NCBI GenBank assembly: GCA_963842305.1
Contig: CAWJFW010000003.1
Span: forward strand, 434,001-498,000
Length of the DNA: 64,000 nt
DNA from: JAIBJN01 sp963842305
Lineage (GTDB): Bacteria; Actinomycetota; Thermoleophilia; Gaiellales; Gaiellaceae
Direction: 5' to 3'
Both the position numbers and the translations under genes were made by a program. This document shows positions 1-8,586 of the stretch, in pieces (within the stretch, counting starts at the first letter, position 1; every line of letters begins with the position of its first letter). A model generated the notes under the pieces. It did no database searches. It saw nothing but the letters and a program-made list of their open reading frames with translations, and was not told the DNA's origin.

Positions 1-592
1 CGAACTCGAGGGTACGCCCCGCGTCGTGGAGGAGCGCGGCAGCGAGCAGCAGGTCGGTCCGCAACCGCTGATGGAGCTGTGCGGCCTCGCGGCAGAGCGA
101 GGCCACGCCCACCGTGTGTTCGAGCAGGCCCCCGGTCCAGGAGTGGTGATTCTCCTGCGTTGCGGGCAGGATCCGAAGTCGGGCACGGAAATCTCCGTCG
201 TCGACGAAGCCGGAGACCAGTTCGCGGAGGCCGGGATGGGCGATCTCGGCGGCGAGGAACTCGAAGAAGCCGTCCAGCTCTTCGACATCGCGGCGTGACT
301 CGGGAACCAGCTCGGCCGGATCGGTCTCAGCCGGCTCGAGAGATCGCACCTCGAGTTGCAGCCGGTCGCGGAAGCGCTCGACGCGGCCGAGGACGCGGAC
401 GGCGTCACCTTCTCCGAAGCGCTTGTCGAGGAGTTCCACGTCGTTCCAGACGCGGGCCTCGATCTTGCCGGTCGGGTCGACCAGCTCGAGTGCGAGATAG
501 GGACTCCCGGAACGCGTGCGAAGGCGCTGCTTGCGGGCGACTGCGTAGAGGCCCTCGACGACCCGATCCTCCGCCAGCTCCGCGATCGACAC
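1..592 (-). CDS. YhaM-type OB-fold/HD-domain 3'-5' exoribonuclease (partial, runs off left edge)
   Basis: The minus strand reads open from a GTG at 592 to the window edge (197 codons, C-terminus missing). Residues 1-85 look like an OB-fold nucleic-acid-binding domain (LELVDPTGKIEARVWN, then VLGRVERF). An HD-type metal domain follows, with ENHHSWTGGLLEHT at about 148-160 and LLAALLHDAGR at about 182-192, giving His149, His150, His159 and the His188-Asp189 pair. This order is that of the YhaM/CBF1 exonuclease family, which trims RNA or single-stranded DNA from the 3' end. The start lies 43 bp from the divergent DUF1015 gene. The exact substrate cannot be told from sequence. Confidence 0.85.
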   Translation of the reverse strand, partial: MSIAELAEDRVVEGLYAVARKQRLRTRSGSPYLALELVDPTGKIEARVWNDVELLDKRFGEGDAVRVLGRVERFRDRLQLEVRSLEPAETDPAELVPESRRDVEELDGFFEFLAAEIAHPGLRELVSGFVDDGDFRARLRILPATQENHHSWTGGLLEHTVGVASLCREAAQLHQRLRTDLLLAAALLHDAGRTLEF

Positions 593-635
593 CCCTCGAT
601 TCTAGGTCCGGGAACGGATGGTAAGCTGGCCCGCA

Positions 636-1745
636 GTGCCCCTGCTCAAGCCGTTTCGCGCCCTTCGCTTCGACGAAGGGAGGGCGGGGCCGCTCGACGA
701 TCTGGTCGCCCCTCCGTACGACGTCATCACGCCGGAGGCACGCGACCGGCTGCTGCTTCGGAGCCCGTTTAACGCGGTCCGCCTCGTGCGTCCGGACGAT
801 CCTGCCGAGGCCGCGCGCGAGCTCGCCGACTGGCGGGAGCGGGGCGTGCTCGTCCGGGAGGAGCGGCCCGCGGTCTGGCTGCTCGAGGAGGAGTTCACCG
901 GGCCCGACGACGTTCGCCGCACCCGTCGGGGCATCGTTGCCCGCGTGCGGCTGCGCCCGTACGACGACGGCGTCGTTCTCCCGCACGAGGGCACCTTCGA
1001 CGCGCCGAAGGAGGCGCGCCTGCGCCTGCTTCGGGCGACGCGGTTGAAGCCGTCGCCGATCTTCCTCCTCCACCGCGGCGTGGGGCCGACGCCTGCAGGC
1101 GAGCCTGACCTGCAGGCGGAGCTCGACGGCGTGACGAGCCGGCTCTGGCGACGTGACGATCCAGAGGAGATCGAGCGTGTCGTCGCAGGAGTCCACGGCC
1201 CATTGCTGATCGCCGACGGTCACCACCGGTACGAGTCCGCGCTCCGCTTCCACGAGGAGGACGGGACCGAGGCGACGGCCTACGTGCTGGCCGTCCTGGT
1301 CGGCATCGACGACGACGGGCTCGAGATCTTCCCGACGCACCGGGTGACCGCCGGTGCCGTCCCCGACCTGGACGGGGACTTCAGACAGACGCCGCTGGCC
1401 GGGCCGGACGAGGCAGACGCGGCTCTCGCCGGCATCGGGCGCGACCATCCGGCGTTCGTCCTCCTGAGCCCCGACGGGGCGGCGCTCGTCGAAGGGAGCG
1501 AGCAGGCGCTCGACACGGCGCTGGTGGACTCGCTTCCGCTCTCGGACGTGGAGTACACCGCCAGTGCCGCCGAGGCCGAGCGGGCCGTCTCGAGCGGGGA
1601 GGCGACCGCTGCGTTCATCGTGCGGCCGCCGACCGTGCAGCAGGTCGAGGAGTTCGCCCGCGCCGGCGTGCGCATGCCTCCTAAGAGCACCTACTTCTTT
1701 CCGAAACTGACGAGCGGCCTCCTCCTCTCCCCCTTCGACGAGTGA
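636..1745 (+). CDS. DUF1015 family protein
   Basis: A 369-residue protein of the DUF1015 family, recognised from its N-terminus (LLKPFRALRFDEG, VAPPYDVITPEAR) and the central IADGHHRYESALRF motif. The molecular function of the family is not established, although database names often carry a SerC-like label. I chose the GTG at 636 over the in-frame ATG at 618. Family members begin close to the KPFRALR motif, and a TAAGCT hexamer at 622-627 sits 8 nt before this GTG, as expected for a leaderless transcript. The gene is divergent from the YhaM-type gene and 69 bp upstream of the phosphatase-like gene. Confidence 0.85.
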   Translation: MPLLKPFRALRFDEGRAGPLDDLVAPPYDVITPEARDRLLLRSPFNAVRLVRPDDPAEAARELADWRERGVLVREERPAVWLLEEEFTGPDDVRRTRRGIVARVRLRPYDDGVVLPHEGTFDAPKEARLRLLRATRLKPSPIFLLHRGVGPTPAGEPDLQAELDGVTSRLWRRDDPEEIERVVAGVHGPLLIADGHHRYESALRFHEEDGTEATAYVLAVLVGIDDDGLEIFPTHRVTAGAVPDLDGDFRQTPLAGPDEADAALAGIGRDHPAFVLLSPDGAALVEGSEQALDTALVDSLPLSDVEYTASAAEAERAVSSGEATAAFIVRPPTVQQVEEFARAGVRMPPKSTYFFPKLTSGLLLSPFDE

Positions 1746-1814
1746 CCGTCGCGCGCCTTCGGTTTGCTCCCGCGGGGGAACCATGTTTTCCCCACAGCCC
1801 CCTTCTTTGATGCC

Positions 1815-2658
1815 ATGAAGGAACCTTCCGGTTCACTTACACACCCTCCCGACTGGCTCCAGGTCTGTCGAGACGCGGCCGCGGCCGTCGGCGGGGTTCT
1901 CGGGGAGCTTCCGACACGCCTCGAGCGCGAGCCGATCGTCGGCGATGGAGAGGGAGGCGACGAGACGACGGCGGTCGATGCCGCCGCGGAGGCGGCAGTC
2001 GTCGGGGTGCTCGAGACCCTTCCCGACGGCTTCACGCTGATCTCGGAGGAGCTAGGCGAGCGCGCGTTCGGAGACGGCGGGGACGGGCTGACGGTCGTCT
2101 GCGACCCGATCGACGGAAGCCTGAACGCCAAGCGGGGCATCCCCTTCTTCTCGCTCTCGCTCGCCGTTGCCTCGGGCCCGCGTATGGACGACGTCGAGCT
2201 CGGTTTCGTCCAGGACTTCGGAAGCGGCGAGGAGTGGGTTGCGCGGCGCGGCGAGGGCGCGTTCCTGAACGGGAGTCCGCTCGACGGGCCGGGCCCGAAG
2301 GAGCGGATCGAGATCCTGTCCCTCGAGGCGACGCGGACCGATCTCGTCGCCGAACAGGTCGCCGGCCTGGTCGGCTTCGCCGTTCGCACCCGCGTGATGG
2401 GCTCGCTGGCGCTCTCCCTCTGCCACCTGGCCGCCGGACGAATGGACGCGGTCGTCTCCCTCAAGCCGGCGCAGGAGCGTGGACATCGCCGCGGCCCAGC
2501 TGCTCGTGCGCGAGCGCGGGCTGGCGGTCGACCTGCCCGAGGCCCCACCGTTCGGCGCGGCCCCGCTCGATCTCGGCGCGCGCTCGCGCGTGGTCGCCGC
2601 CGCCACGCCCGAGCTCTGCGCCGAGCTCCACGGGCGGCTCGACCGCGGCGGGCGCTGA
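1815..2658 (+). CDS. Inositol monophosphatase family protein (one frameshift)
   Basis: Two frames together encode a 280-residue IMPase-family enzyme, a Mg-dependent phosphatase of inositol phosphate, fructose bisphosphate or similar esters. Visible motifs are GDETTAVDAAAE, the metal-binding SEELGER and the signature CDPIDGSLNAKRG. The first frame runs to about 2471 (VVSLKPA). Reading then continues one base later as RSVDIAAAQLLVRERG, the usual C-terminal motif of the family, to the TGA at 2656-2658. Removing one base restores a standard length, so an assembly insertion is more likely than a real pseudogene. The ATG at 1815 is the last start before the conserved part. The stop abuts that of the convergent acetyltransferase. 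Confidence 0.82.
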
Positions 2659-3252
2659 CTACTTCGACTCGAGCCTGCGCTCGAGATTGCCCCGCACGGC
2701 CGGCCATTCGTCGTCCGTGATCGCGTAGTACGCGGAATCGCGGAGCGCTCCGTCGCGGACGAGCATGTGCTTGCGGAAGATCCCCTCGAAGCGGGCGGGA
2801 AGGGCCTCGAGCGCGGCGCGCGAGCGTTCGTTCAGGGCATCCGTCTTGAACTCGACCCGCATGCAGCCGAGCGTCTCGAAGGCGTGCCGAAGCAGGAGGA
2901 GCTTCGCCTCGGCGTTCGCGCCGCTGCCCCAGGCCGAGCGCGCGTTCCAGGTCCAGCCGATCTCGAGCCCGCGATGCTCCGGACGGAGGGTCAGGTAGCG
3001 GGTGCTGCCGATCGCCCGGCCGCTTGCCAGCTCAACGACGGCGAAGGGAACGTCCAGCCCGGCATCGCGCCGGGCGGCCGCGTCCTCGAACCAGCGGTGG
3101 AAGCTCTCGCGGTCGGCCGCCGCGTGCACCGGAAGCCACCGCCAGACCTCCGGGTCCTGCGCCGCCTCCCAGAGGTCGTCCTCGTGCTCCGGCCCGAGGG
3201 GCTCGACGACGACGAGCCGACCCTCGAGCCGCTCCGCGATCCGGTCCCACAC
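2659..3252 (-). CDS. GNAT family N-acetyltransferase (RimJ/RimL type)
   Basis: A 197-residue GNAT enzyme expected to move an acetyl group from acetyl-CoA to a protein N-terminus or a small amine. The fold is visible in the N-terminal RLVVVEPLGPEHEDDLW strand-helix, the middle EIGWTWNARSAWGSG segment that should hold the acetyl-CoA loop, and the DALNERSRAALEALPARFEG segment typical of RimJ/RimL members. The GTG at 3252 overlaps the TAG of the upstream L,D-transpeptidase by one base, so the two are probably translated from one mRNA. An in-frame start further upstream (3306) would lie inside the transpeptidase gene and carries no conserved sequence. The substrate is unknown. Confidence 0.85.
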   Translation of the reverse strand: MWDRIAERLEGRLVVVEPLGPEHEDDLWEAAQDPEVWRWLPVHAAADRESFHRWFEDAAARRDAGLDVPFAVVELASGRAIGSTRYLTLRPEHRGLEIGWTWNARSAWGSGANAEAKLLLLRHAFETLGCMRVEFKTDALNERSRAALEALPARFEGIFRKHMLVRDGALRDSAYYAITDDEWPAVRGNLERRLESK

Positions 3253-4280
3253 TAGGCGTCGAGGATGTAGACCGGAGTGCCTTCCTTGACCCGCTCGAAG
3301 AGCCACTCGGCCTGCGGCACGAGCATGCGGATGCAGCCGTGCGAGGCGGAGTAGCCGATCGACGCCGCGTCAGGGGTGCCGTGGATCCCGACGGCCGGCG
3401 CCGTCAGGCCCATCCAGCGCGTGCCGAGCGGGTTGCCGGGGCCGGGCGGGATCGGCTCGGCGCCTTCGGCCCAATCCGAGTCCGGCGGGCGCCACCACGG
3501 GTCTCGCTGCTTCGTCATGATCTCGTAGCTGCCGAGCGGCGTCGGGTAGGCCGCTTGCCCCGTCGCAACCCCGAACCGTCGCACGACCTTCATGCCCTTC
3601 GGCCCTCCCGGGCCGTAGAGGATCAGCCGGTTCGACGCGCGCTTGATCACGATCGCGGGCCCGACGTCCGCGTCTCCGCGATGCGGAGGCACCGCGTGAA
3701 CGGGGAGCGCGACGACGGACCGCTCGTGCTCTTCGAGCGCATGTCGTACGGCGAGCTGCGCCTCCCCCTCGGAGAGCTTCCAGCCGACCCGCGCGCGCTT
3801 GATTGCGGGGCGATCTCCTCGGAGCACGATCTTGGCGTTTCGCTGGTGCTGGTCGAACGTGCGCGCGAACGACCGCGCCCAGCGAGCGAGCTGCCGCTCG
3901 CGGATCTCGACGTCGAGCTGGAGCGCCGTGCCCTCGGGAGCGTGCAGCGCCGCCTCGACGGCGGAATCGATTTGCGGGTTGGACCCGAGAGTCCTCGGGG
4001 CGAAGCGCCACCACCGTCCGTGGAAGCCCACGGTTACCGGGCGCGAGGCAAGTTCGGAGAGCGCACGCCTCGCCTCTGGTGCGGACATGCCGCCCACGAC
4101 CAGGCCCGAGACCGACGCACCGTCAGGGATCGTCGACGGCAGGCCAGGAATCTCTGCCTGGCCTCCCGCCTCTTGCGCCCTGGCCGCTGCCTCGACCCCG
4201 ATGAGGATCGCCGCCGCGAATGCGACCAGCGTCACCGCCCGCGCGCCCAGGCGCGTCATGCGGTACTTGCGGTAGCTCAC
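3252..4280 (-). CDS. Secreted L,D-transpeptidase (YkuD domain)
   Basis: A 342-residue cell-wall enzyme predicted to form 3-3 cross-links in peptidoglycan or to attach proteins to it. A positively charged N-terminus and a hydrophobic stretch (residues about 12-30, ending AARAQEA) form a signal peptide or anchor. Residues about 45-190 resemble the peptidoglycan-binding domains of VanW/YkuD proteins. The C-terminal YkuD domain carries the catalytic signature GIHGT...SASHGCIRM with the nucleophilic Cys. The GTG at 4280 is used here, and an ATG seven codons later is possible. The gene lies downstream of the two-component system and the GerMN lipoprotein on the same strand, with a gap of about 97 bp, which fits an envelope-stress or envelope-growth role. 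Confidence 0.9.
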   Translation of the reverse strand: MSYRKYRMTRLGARAVTLVAFAAAILIGVEAAARAQEAGGQAEIPGLPSTIPDGASVSGLVVGGMSAPEARRALSELASRPVTVGFHGRWWRFAPRTLGSNPQIDSAVEAALHAPEGTALQLDVEIRERQLARWARSFARTFDQHQRNAKIVLRGDRPAIKRARVGWKLSEGEAQLAVRHALEEHERSVVALPVHAVPPHRGDADVGPAIVIKRASNRLILYGPGGPKGMKVVRRFGVATGQAAYPTPLGSYEIMTKQRDPWWRPPDSDWAEGAEPIPPGPGNPLGTRWMGLTAPAVGIHGTPDAASIGYSASHGCIRMLVPQAEWLFERVKEGTPVYILDA

Positions 4281-4377
4281 GGGATCACGGTCCGGGGCGG
4301 GTGCGAGATCGCAGGGCGAACGGAGAGCAGCCTTGCTTCGACGTCGGACGGCGCGCCCCTTGTCAGCGGAAAGAGCT

Positions 4378-4713
4378 TCACGGCAGGAGTCTGACGGGGA
4401 TGCGGACCTCGTTGGGGAAGGTCCCGGTGCCGGCCGCGTCGTCGTCGTGGAGGACGATCATGCCGTCCTGCTCGCGGTCGACCTCGTACGCGACCCGCGC
4501 GCGGAAGGTTCCGCGGCATCCGGTCCCGCACGTCGCCGTCGTGAAGGTTTGGACGAGCACATCCCCATTTTCGTCGAGAATCTCGATCCCGACGTTCGCT
4601 TCGAACACGTTGGCGCTTCCGCGGATCACCACGGGGCTTCCGACCGACTGGTTGAGCGCCGGGCTCGTCACCAGGATCGCGGGCACGAGATCTGCGTAGT
4701 CGCGCCGCGTCAT
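4378..4713 (-). CDS. Gmad2 (Ig-like) domain protein, probably the C-terminal half of the GerMN protein
   Basis: A 111-residue Ig-like Gmad2 domain (PAILVTSPALNQSVGSPV..RGSANVFEANV..ILDENGDVL). The ATG at 4713 overlaps the TGA of the GerMN lipoprotein gene in an ATGA. In related proteins GerMN and Gmad2 usually form one chain. The frame upstream of this ATG also reads plausibly (DFCDKP before MTRRDYADL), so one missing base near 4725 may have split a 306-residue protein. A real coupled gene pair is the alternative. Without a signal peptide of its own, a separate product would stay in the cytoplasm, where this domain has no known job. Confidence 0.75.
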   Translation of the reverse strand: MTRRDYADLVPAILVTSPALNQSVGSPVVIRGSANVFEANVGIEILDENGDVLVQTFTTATCGTGCRGTFRARVAYEVDREQDGMIVLHDDDAAGTGTFPNEVRIPVRLLP

Positions 4714-5297
4714 CGGCTTGTCGCAGAAGTCGGGATGCAGATCTGGCGGCCGTCGAGGCGGAAGATGACGCCCTCCTTGACGGTCGGAAACTGCGTGAGC
4801 ACGTAGACGACCTGCGCGAGTCGCATCTGGAGGGAGGCGGTGCTGTCCCCCGCCTCGAACTCGGACGACAGGTCGACGTAGGCGATCGACTGGTCGATCT
4901 CGAGCCCCAGGAGCTGCGTGTCGTCGGGGATCGCCGAGCGAAGGCCATACCCTTGCTCGAAGGAATCGGGCCCATCCAGCAGGCTCTCGAGCGCGGCGGT
5001 TCCGACGCGCGAGGTCGCCGGCTCGGTCCGGTAGGTGACGAAGAGACCGTCCGTATTCCTGAACCAGACCTGGTATGTGACCTGGGAGCTCGGCGGTTCG
5101 GTGTCCGTCCCGGAATCCGTCTCCGTCGTGTCCTCCGCCGTCGTGGTCGGAATCTCTTCGCTCGTACCGTCGGTCGTAGGCTCGAGCGACGGGATCGGAC
5201 CGGCGGAGGTCGCGTCACCATCCGAGCTGCAGCTGGCGACGAGGAAGCCGAGCGAGGCGGCGAAGACGAGCGCGGGAACGACGATGAGGGCCTTCAT
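4710..5297 (-). CDS. GerMN-domain lipoprotein (LpqB-like position)
   Basis: A 195-residue lipoprotein with hydrophobic segment ALVFAASLGFLVASC and a lipobox-like VASC giving a probable diacylated Cys near residue 23. A Thr/Glu/Asp/Ser-rich linker (about 30-72) follows, then a GerMN domain (VTYQVWFRNTDGLFVTYR, ALESLLDGP, VDLSSEF, QVVYVLTQFPTVKEGVIFRLDG). GerMN domains occur in spore-germination GerM and in actinobacterial LpqB. The gene directly follows a response regulator and histidine kinase, the same order as mtrA-mtrB-lpqB, where LpqB interacts with the sensor MtrB. The tail after RLDGRQICIP looks out of frame relative to the Gmad2 domain that follows. Confidence 0.85.
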   Translation of the reverse strand: MKALIVVPALVFAASLGFLVASCSSDGDATSAGPIPSLEPTTDGTSEEIPTTTAEDTTETDSGTDTEPPSSQVTYQVWFRNTDGLFVTYRTEPATSRVGTAALESLLDGPDSFEQGYGLRSAIPDDTQLLGLEIDQSIAYVDLSSEFEAGDSTASLQMRLAQVVYVLTQFPTVKEGVIFRLDGRQICIPTSATSR

Positions 5298-5324
5298 GTC
5301 TGCCTCCTTGGACGACGCGATGCG

Positions 5325-6755
5325 TCAAGCCTGCCGGTCGCCCGCAACACCCTCCTCTCCGGCGGGTAACGGTTCCGTAACAGGTAACCGGAGCGTGAAT
5401 CGCGCGCCGACCCCGGTCTCGCTCCAGAGCTCGATGTCGCCGTCGAGCAGGCGGGCGTTCTCGAGCGCGATCGCGAGCCCGAGCCCCGTGCCGCGGCCGG
5501 TGCGCGCCGGATCGGCCTTGTAGAAGCGCTCGAAGAGGTGAGGAACGTCTTCGCGCGCGATGCCCGGACCGCGGTCGGAGACCTCGACGAAAGCGCCGAG
5601 ACCGTCCCGGCCGACCCGTGCCTCGACCTCCCGCCCGCCGTGCTCGAGAGCGTTCCCGATCAGGTTGGCGACGATGCGTTCGACGCGCCTGGGGTCCGTG
5701 ACGACGACGAGCCGGCCGGCATCGACCCTTACGCGCTCCTCCCAGCCGCGCGCCCGGACGGCGGTCTCGACGAGGGCGCCGAGGTCGACCGGCTCCGGCC
5801 TCAGAGGCTGCGTCCCGGCGTCGAGCCGGGAGATCTCCATCAGGTCCTCGACGAGGTCGCGGAGGCGCTTCACGTCCTCGACGAGAAGCTCTGCAGGCCG
5901 GCGCGCCTCGGCAGGCATGTGGTCGATGTGATCCGCGAGGAGTGAGGCCTCGTTCACGATGGCCGTGAGTGGCGTGCGCAGCTCGTGCGCGACGTCGGCA
6001 GTGAAGCGCCGCTCGCGTGCCTGCGCCTCCGAGAGGGCCGTGATCTTGCCCTCCAGAGCGTCGGCCATCTCGTTGAAGGACGCCGCCCAGAGGCCGAACT
6101 CGTCCGAGCTCTCTACCGGCAGCCGCGTGTCGAGGAGGCCTTCGGCGAGGGAGTGCGCGGCCGTGCTCGCTCGCGCGACCGGGGCGAGTGCCCGACGTGC
6201 GATCAGCGCCCCCGCAAGGCCGGCGAGCACCACGACGATGCCGAGCCCCGCCAGGAGGATCGTGCGCAGCTGGGCGATGTCGTCCCACAGGTCCTCTTCG
6301 GAGAAGAAGAAGTAGGCCTCGGCGCCCTCGCTCGCGGGCACACGTCCGCCGGTCACGAGGTAGCGCGTGTCCGCGGCCTCCGTTCGCTCGTAGGCGAGCT
6401 GGCCGTTGCCGACGAGCTCTTTCAGATCCGCAGGAACCTGTTCCTCGCCCAGCGAAAGGCTCGAGGGGTAGCTCGTGGCGTCGACGACGAGCACGGTCTC
6501 GAAGCGTCCGCGGCGCTCGTATGCGTCGAGCAGCGCCTCGGGTCCGTCCGTCGGCAGGATCTCGGCTCCGAGCACGAGATTGAAGCGCGTCTGCTCGAGC
6601 GCGCGGTCCCGCGAGTCGTTCAGGCGCGCTTCCCGGACGATGAGGAACGACCCCGCGGCGAGCGCCGCGGCCGCGAGCCCGGCGGTCAGCGCGAACGCGA
6701 GCGTCAGCCGCCGTCGCAGGCGTCCGCGGTACACAGCCGGCTGACGGTTGTTCAC
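5325..6755 (-). CDS. Sensor histidine kinase (MtrB-like)
   Basis: A 476-residue membrane sensor kinase. Two transmembrane helices (about 17-38 and 160-186) enclose an extracytoplasmic sensor region of about 120 residues. Then come a HAMP linker, the phospho-acceptor H box (TADVAHELRTPLTAI), the N box (VANLIGNALEHGG), and the G boxes (VSDRGPGIARED and GRGTGLGLAI) of the ATP-binding domain. The GTG start overlaps the stop of the response regulator by four bases (GTGA), so the pair is translationally coupled. Synteny with the GerMN lipoprotein downstream suggests an MtrB-type role in cell-wall and division control. The signal is unknown. Confidence 0.93.
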   Translation of the reverse strand: MNNRQPAVYRGRLRRRLTLAFALTAGLAAAALAAGSFLIVREARLNDSRDRALEQTRFNLVLGAEILPTDGPEALLDAYERRGRFETVLVVDATSYPSSLSLGEEQVPADLKELVGNGQLAYERTEAADTRYLVTGGRVPASEGAEAYFFFSEEDLWDDIAQLRTILLAGLGIVVVLAGLAGALIARRALAPVARASTAAHSLAEGLLDTRLPVESSDEFGLWAASFNEMADALEGKITALSEAQARERRFTADVAHELRTPLTAIVNEASLLADHIDHMPAEARRPAELLVEDVKRLRDLVEDLMEISRLDAGTQPLRPEPVDLGALVETAVRARGWEERVRVDAGRLVVVTDPRRVERIVANLIGNALEHGGREVEARVGRDGLGAFVEVSDRGPGIAREDVPHLFERFYKADPARTGRGTGLGLAIALENARLLDGDIELWSETGVGARFTLRLPVTEPLPAGEEGVAGDRQA

Positions 6756-7435
6756 GGCTTCTCGAAGCGGTAGCCGACCCCGCGAACCGTCACGATGAGC
6801 TTCGGGTTACTCGGGTCGTCCTCGACCTTGGCTCGCAGCCGCTGGACGGCGACGTCCACGAGCCGCGAGTCGCCGAGGTAGTCGTAGTTCCAGACGCGCT
6901 CGAGCAGCAGCTCTCGCGTGAACGCTTGGCCTGGCCGCCGCACGAGCTCGAGGAGCAGGCGAAACTCGGTGGCGGTCAGGTCGAGATCCCGGCCGTTCTT
7001 GCGCGCCCGGAAGCCCTCGGGATCGACCTCCAGGTCCCCAACGACGATCCCAGCACCTGTGCGATCGGCGGCGGCCCGACGGAGCGCCGCGCGAACGCGG
7101 GCGACGAGCTCGGGGAGCTCGAAGGGCTTCGTGACGTAGTCGTCGGCACCGAGCTCGAGGCCGACGACGACGTCCACCGTGTCGCTCCGAGCCGAGAGAA
7201 TCACGATCGGGACGGCGCTCGACTTGCGGATCTCGCGGCAGATCTCGTAACCGTCGAGCGTCGGCAGCATCAGGTCGAGGACGACGAGATCGAAGGTGTC
7301 GCGCCGGAAGAGGTCGAGCCCCTCGCGCCCGTCGCCGACGGCGGTGACACGGTAGCCCGCGGCCTCGAGCCCGAGGGAGGTCGTCTCCCGGATCGAGCGG
7401 TCGTCCTCGACGAGCAGGATGCGCACGGCACTCAA
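6752..7435 (-). CDS. OmpR/PhoB-family response regulator (MtrA-like)
   Basis: A 227-residue response regulator. The receiver domain has the acidic pair LLVEDD, phospho-acceptor Asp in LVVLDLMLPTLDG, the conserved Ser of VILSARS and Lys of YVTKPF. The C-terminal winged helix is of the PhoB type (LDLTATEFRLLLEL, RELLLERVWNYDYLGDSRLVDVAVQRLRAKV, VRGVGYRFEKP). It should bind DNA after phosphorylation by the kinase encoded next, whose GTG overlaps its stop codon. A TTG at 7435 or, more in keeping with the family (VRILLVEDD), a GTG at 7426 could be the start. The gene is divergent from the Mrp-type ATPase. Confidence 0.93.
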   Translation of the reverse strand: MSAVRILLVEDDRSIRETTSLGLEAAGYRVTAVGDGREGLDLFRRDTFDLVVLDLMLPTLDGYEICREIRKSSAVPIVILSARSDTVDVVVGLELGADDYVTKPFELPELVARVRAALRRAAADRTGAGIVVGDLEVDPEGFRARKNGRDLDLTATEFRLLLELVRRPGQAFTRELLLERVWNYDYLGDSRLVDVAVQRLRAKVEDDPSNPKLIVTVRGVGYRFEKP

Positions 7436-7454
7436 TCTTGCACGGCGTCGCTGC

Positions 7455-7460
7455 TAGCCT
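7455..7460 (+). promoter_or_regulatory. TAGCCT -10 hexamer for a leaderless mrp transcript
   Basis: TAGCCT is followed by a 7-nt spacer and the GTG start of the Mrp-type ATPase at 7468. No Shine-Dalgarno sequence can fit, so transcription probably starts at or next to the start codon. This is one of about 25 such arrangements in the window. Confidence 0.6.
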
Positions 7461-7467
7461 AGGTTTC

Positions 7468-8586
7468 GTGGTCACGCGCGAACAGGTTCTGGCGGCGCTC
7501 GAGGGCGTCTACGACCCCGAGCTCGGCCGCTCTGTGATCGAGCTCGACATGGTGCGCGACGTGGTGGTGGACGCCGGGCGCGTCTCGGTGGTGATCGCCC
7601 TCACCGTGCCGGGATGCCCGCTCCGCGCGAGCTTCCAGGAGCAGGTCGAGCAGGCGCTCATGCCCCTCGACGACATCGACGAGGTCGAGCTCGGGTTCGA
7701 CGTGATGAGCCCGGAGGAGAAGGCGGCATTGACCTCGCGGCTCCGTGGCGGCGTCAGCGAGCGGACGCCAGGGATCTCCGTCGATTCCGGCACGCGCGTG
7801 CTCGCGGTCGCGAGCGGGAAGGGCGGCGTCGGCAAGTCGTCGCTCGCCGCGAACCTCGCCGCGGCGTTCTCTGGCCTCGGCCATCGGACCGGCGTTTTGG
7901 ACGCCGACGTCTACGGGTATTCGATCCCGCAGATGCTGGGCGTCCATCAGCGGCCTGTTGCGGTGGACGGTGGCGAGCGGGCGATGATCGTGCCGCCCGT
8001 ACGCGGCGACCTCAAGATCATGTCGATCGGCTTCTTCCTGGACGAGAACACGCCGGTCATGTGGCGCGGGCCCATGCTCCACCGGGCGCTCGAGCAGTTC
8101 CTCTCGGACGTGCACTGGGGCGAGCTGGACACGCTGGTCGTGGACATGCCGCCCGGGACCGGCGACGTCGCGATCTCGCTGGGACAGCTTCTCCCGCGCG
8201 CGGAGGCGGTCGTCGTGACGACGCCCCATCGCGCCTCGCAGCAGGTGGCCGTACGGGCGGCCCAGATGGCGAGGAAGACGAACATGCGGCTGCTCGGCGT
8301 GGTCGAGAACATGGCCTACCTTGAGCGGCCGGACGGCTCGCGCGAGGAGCTCTTCGGTTCGGGCGGGGGCGAGTCGCTGGCCGCGGAGGTGGAGGCGCCT
8401 CTTCTCGCCCGGATTCCTTTCGACCCGCGACTCGGCGAGCTCGCCGACGAGGGGGAGCCGATCGTGCTCGCCGAGCCGGAGGCGGCGGTCTCCCGTGCGA
8501 TCGTCGAGCTCGCGGAGGCGATCGCGGCGACGCGGCGCGAGCAGGGCGTCGGCATCGTCAAGCCGCTGCCGCTGGTCGCGAACTGA
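7468..8586 (+). CDS. mrp: Mrp/NBP35-family P-loop ATPase (Fe-S cluster carrier)
   Basis: A 372-residue protein with an N-terminal DUF59/MIP18 domain (residues 1-90, GVYDPELGRSVIELDMV, VPGCPLR) and a deviant Walker A ParA-like ATPase (SGKGGVGKSS at about 116-125; VVDMPPGTGDVA). Mrp proteins carry and transfer Fe-S clusters. The CxxC used for cluster binding in many homologues is absent: the corresponding stretch reads NMAYLERPDGSREELFGSGGG. I recall this as normal for actinobacterial members. The GTG at 7468 is chosen because of the -10 hexamer just before it. Its TGA overlaps a possible CTG start of the next gene. Confidence 0.9.
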   Translation: MVTREQVLAALEGVYDPELGRSVIELDMVRDVVVDAGRVSVVIALTVPGCPLRASFQEQVEQALMPLDDIDEVELGFDVMSPEEKAALTSRLRGGVSERTPGISVDSGTRVLAVASGKGGVGKSSLAANLAAAFSGLGHRTGVLDADVYGYSIPQMLGVHQRPVAVDGGERAMIVPPVRGDLKIMSIGFFLDENTPVMWRGPMLHRALEQFLSDVHWGELDTLVVDMPPGTGDVAISLGQLLPRAEAVVVTTPHRASQQVAVRAAQMARKTNMRLLGVVENMAYLERPDGSREELFGSGGGESLAAEVEAPLLARIPFDPRLGELADEGEPIVLAEPEAAVSRAIVELAEAIAATRREQGVGIVKPLPLVAN

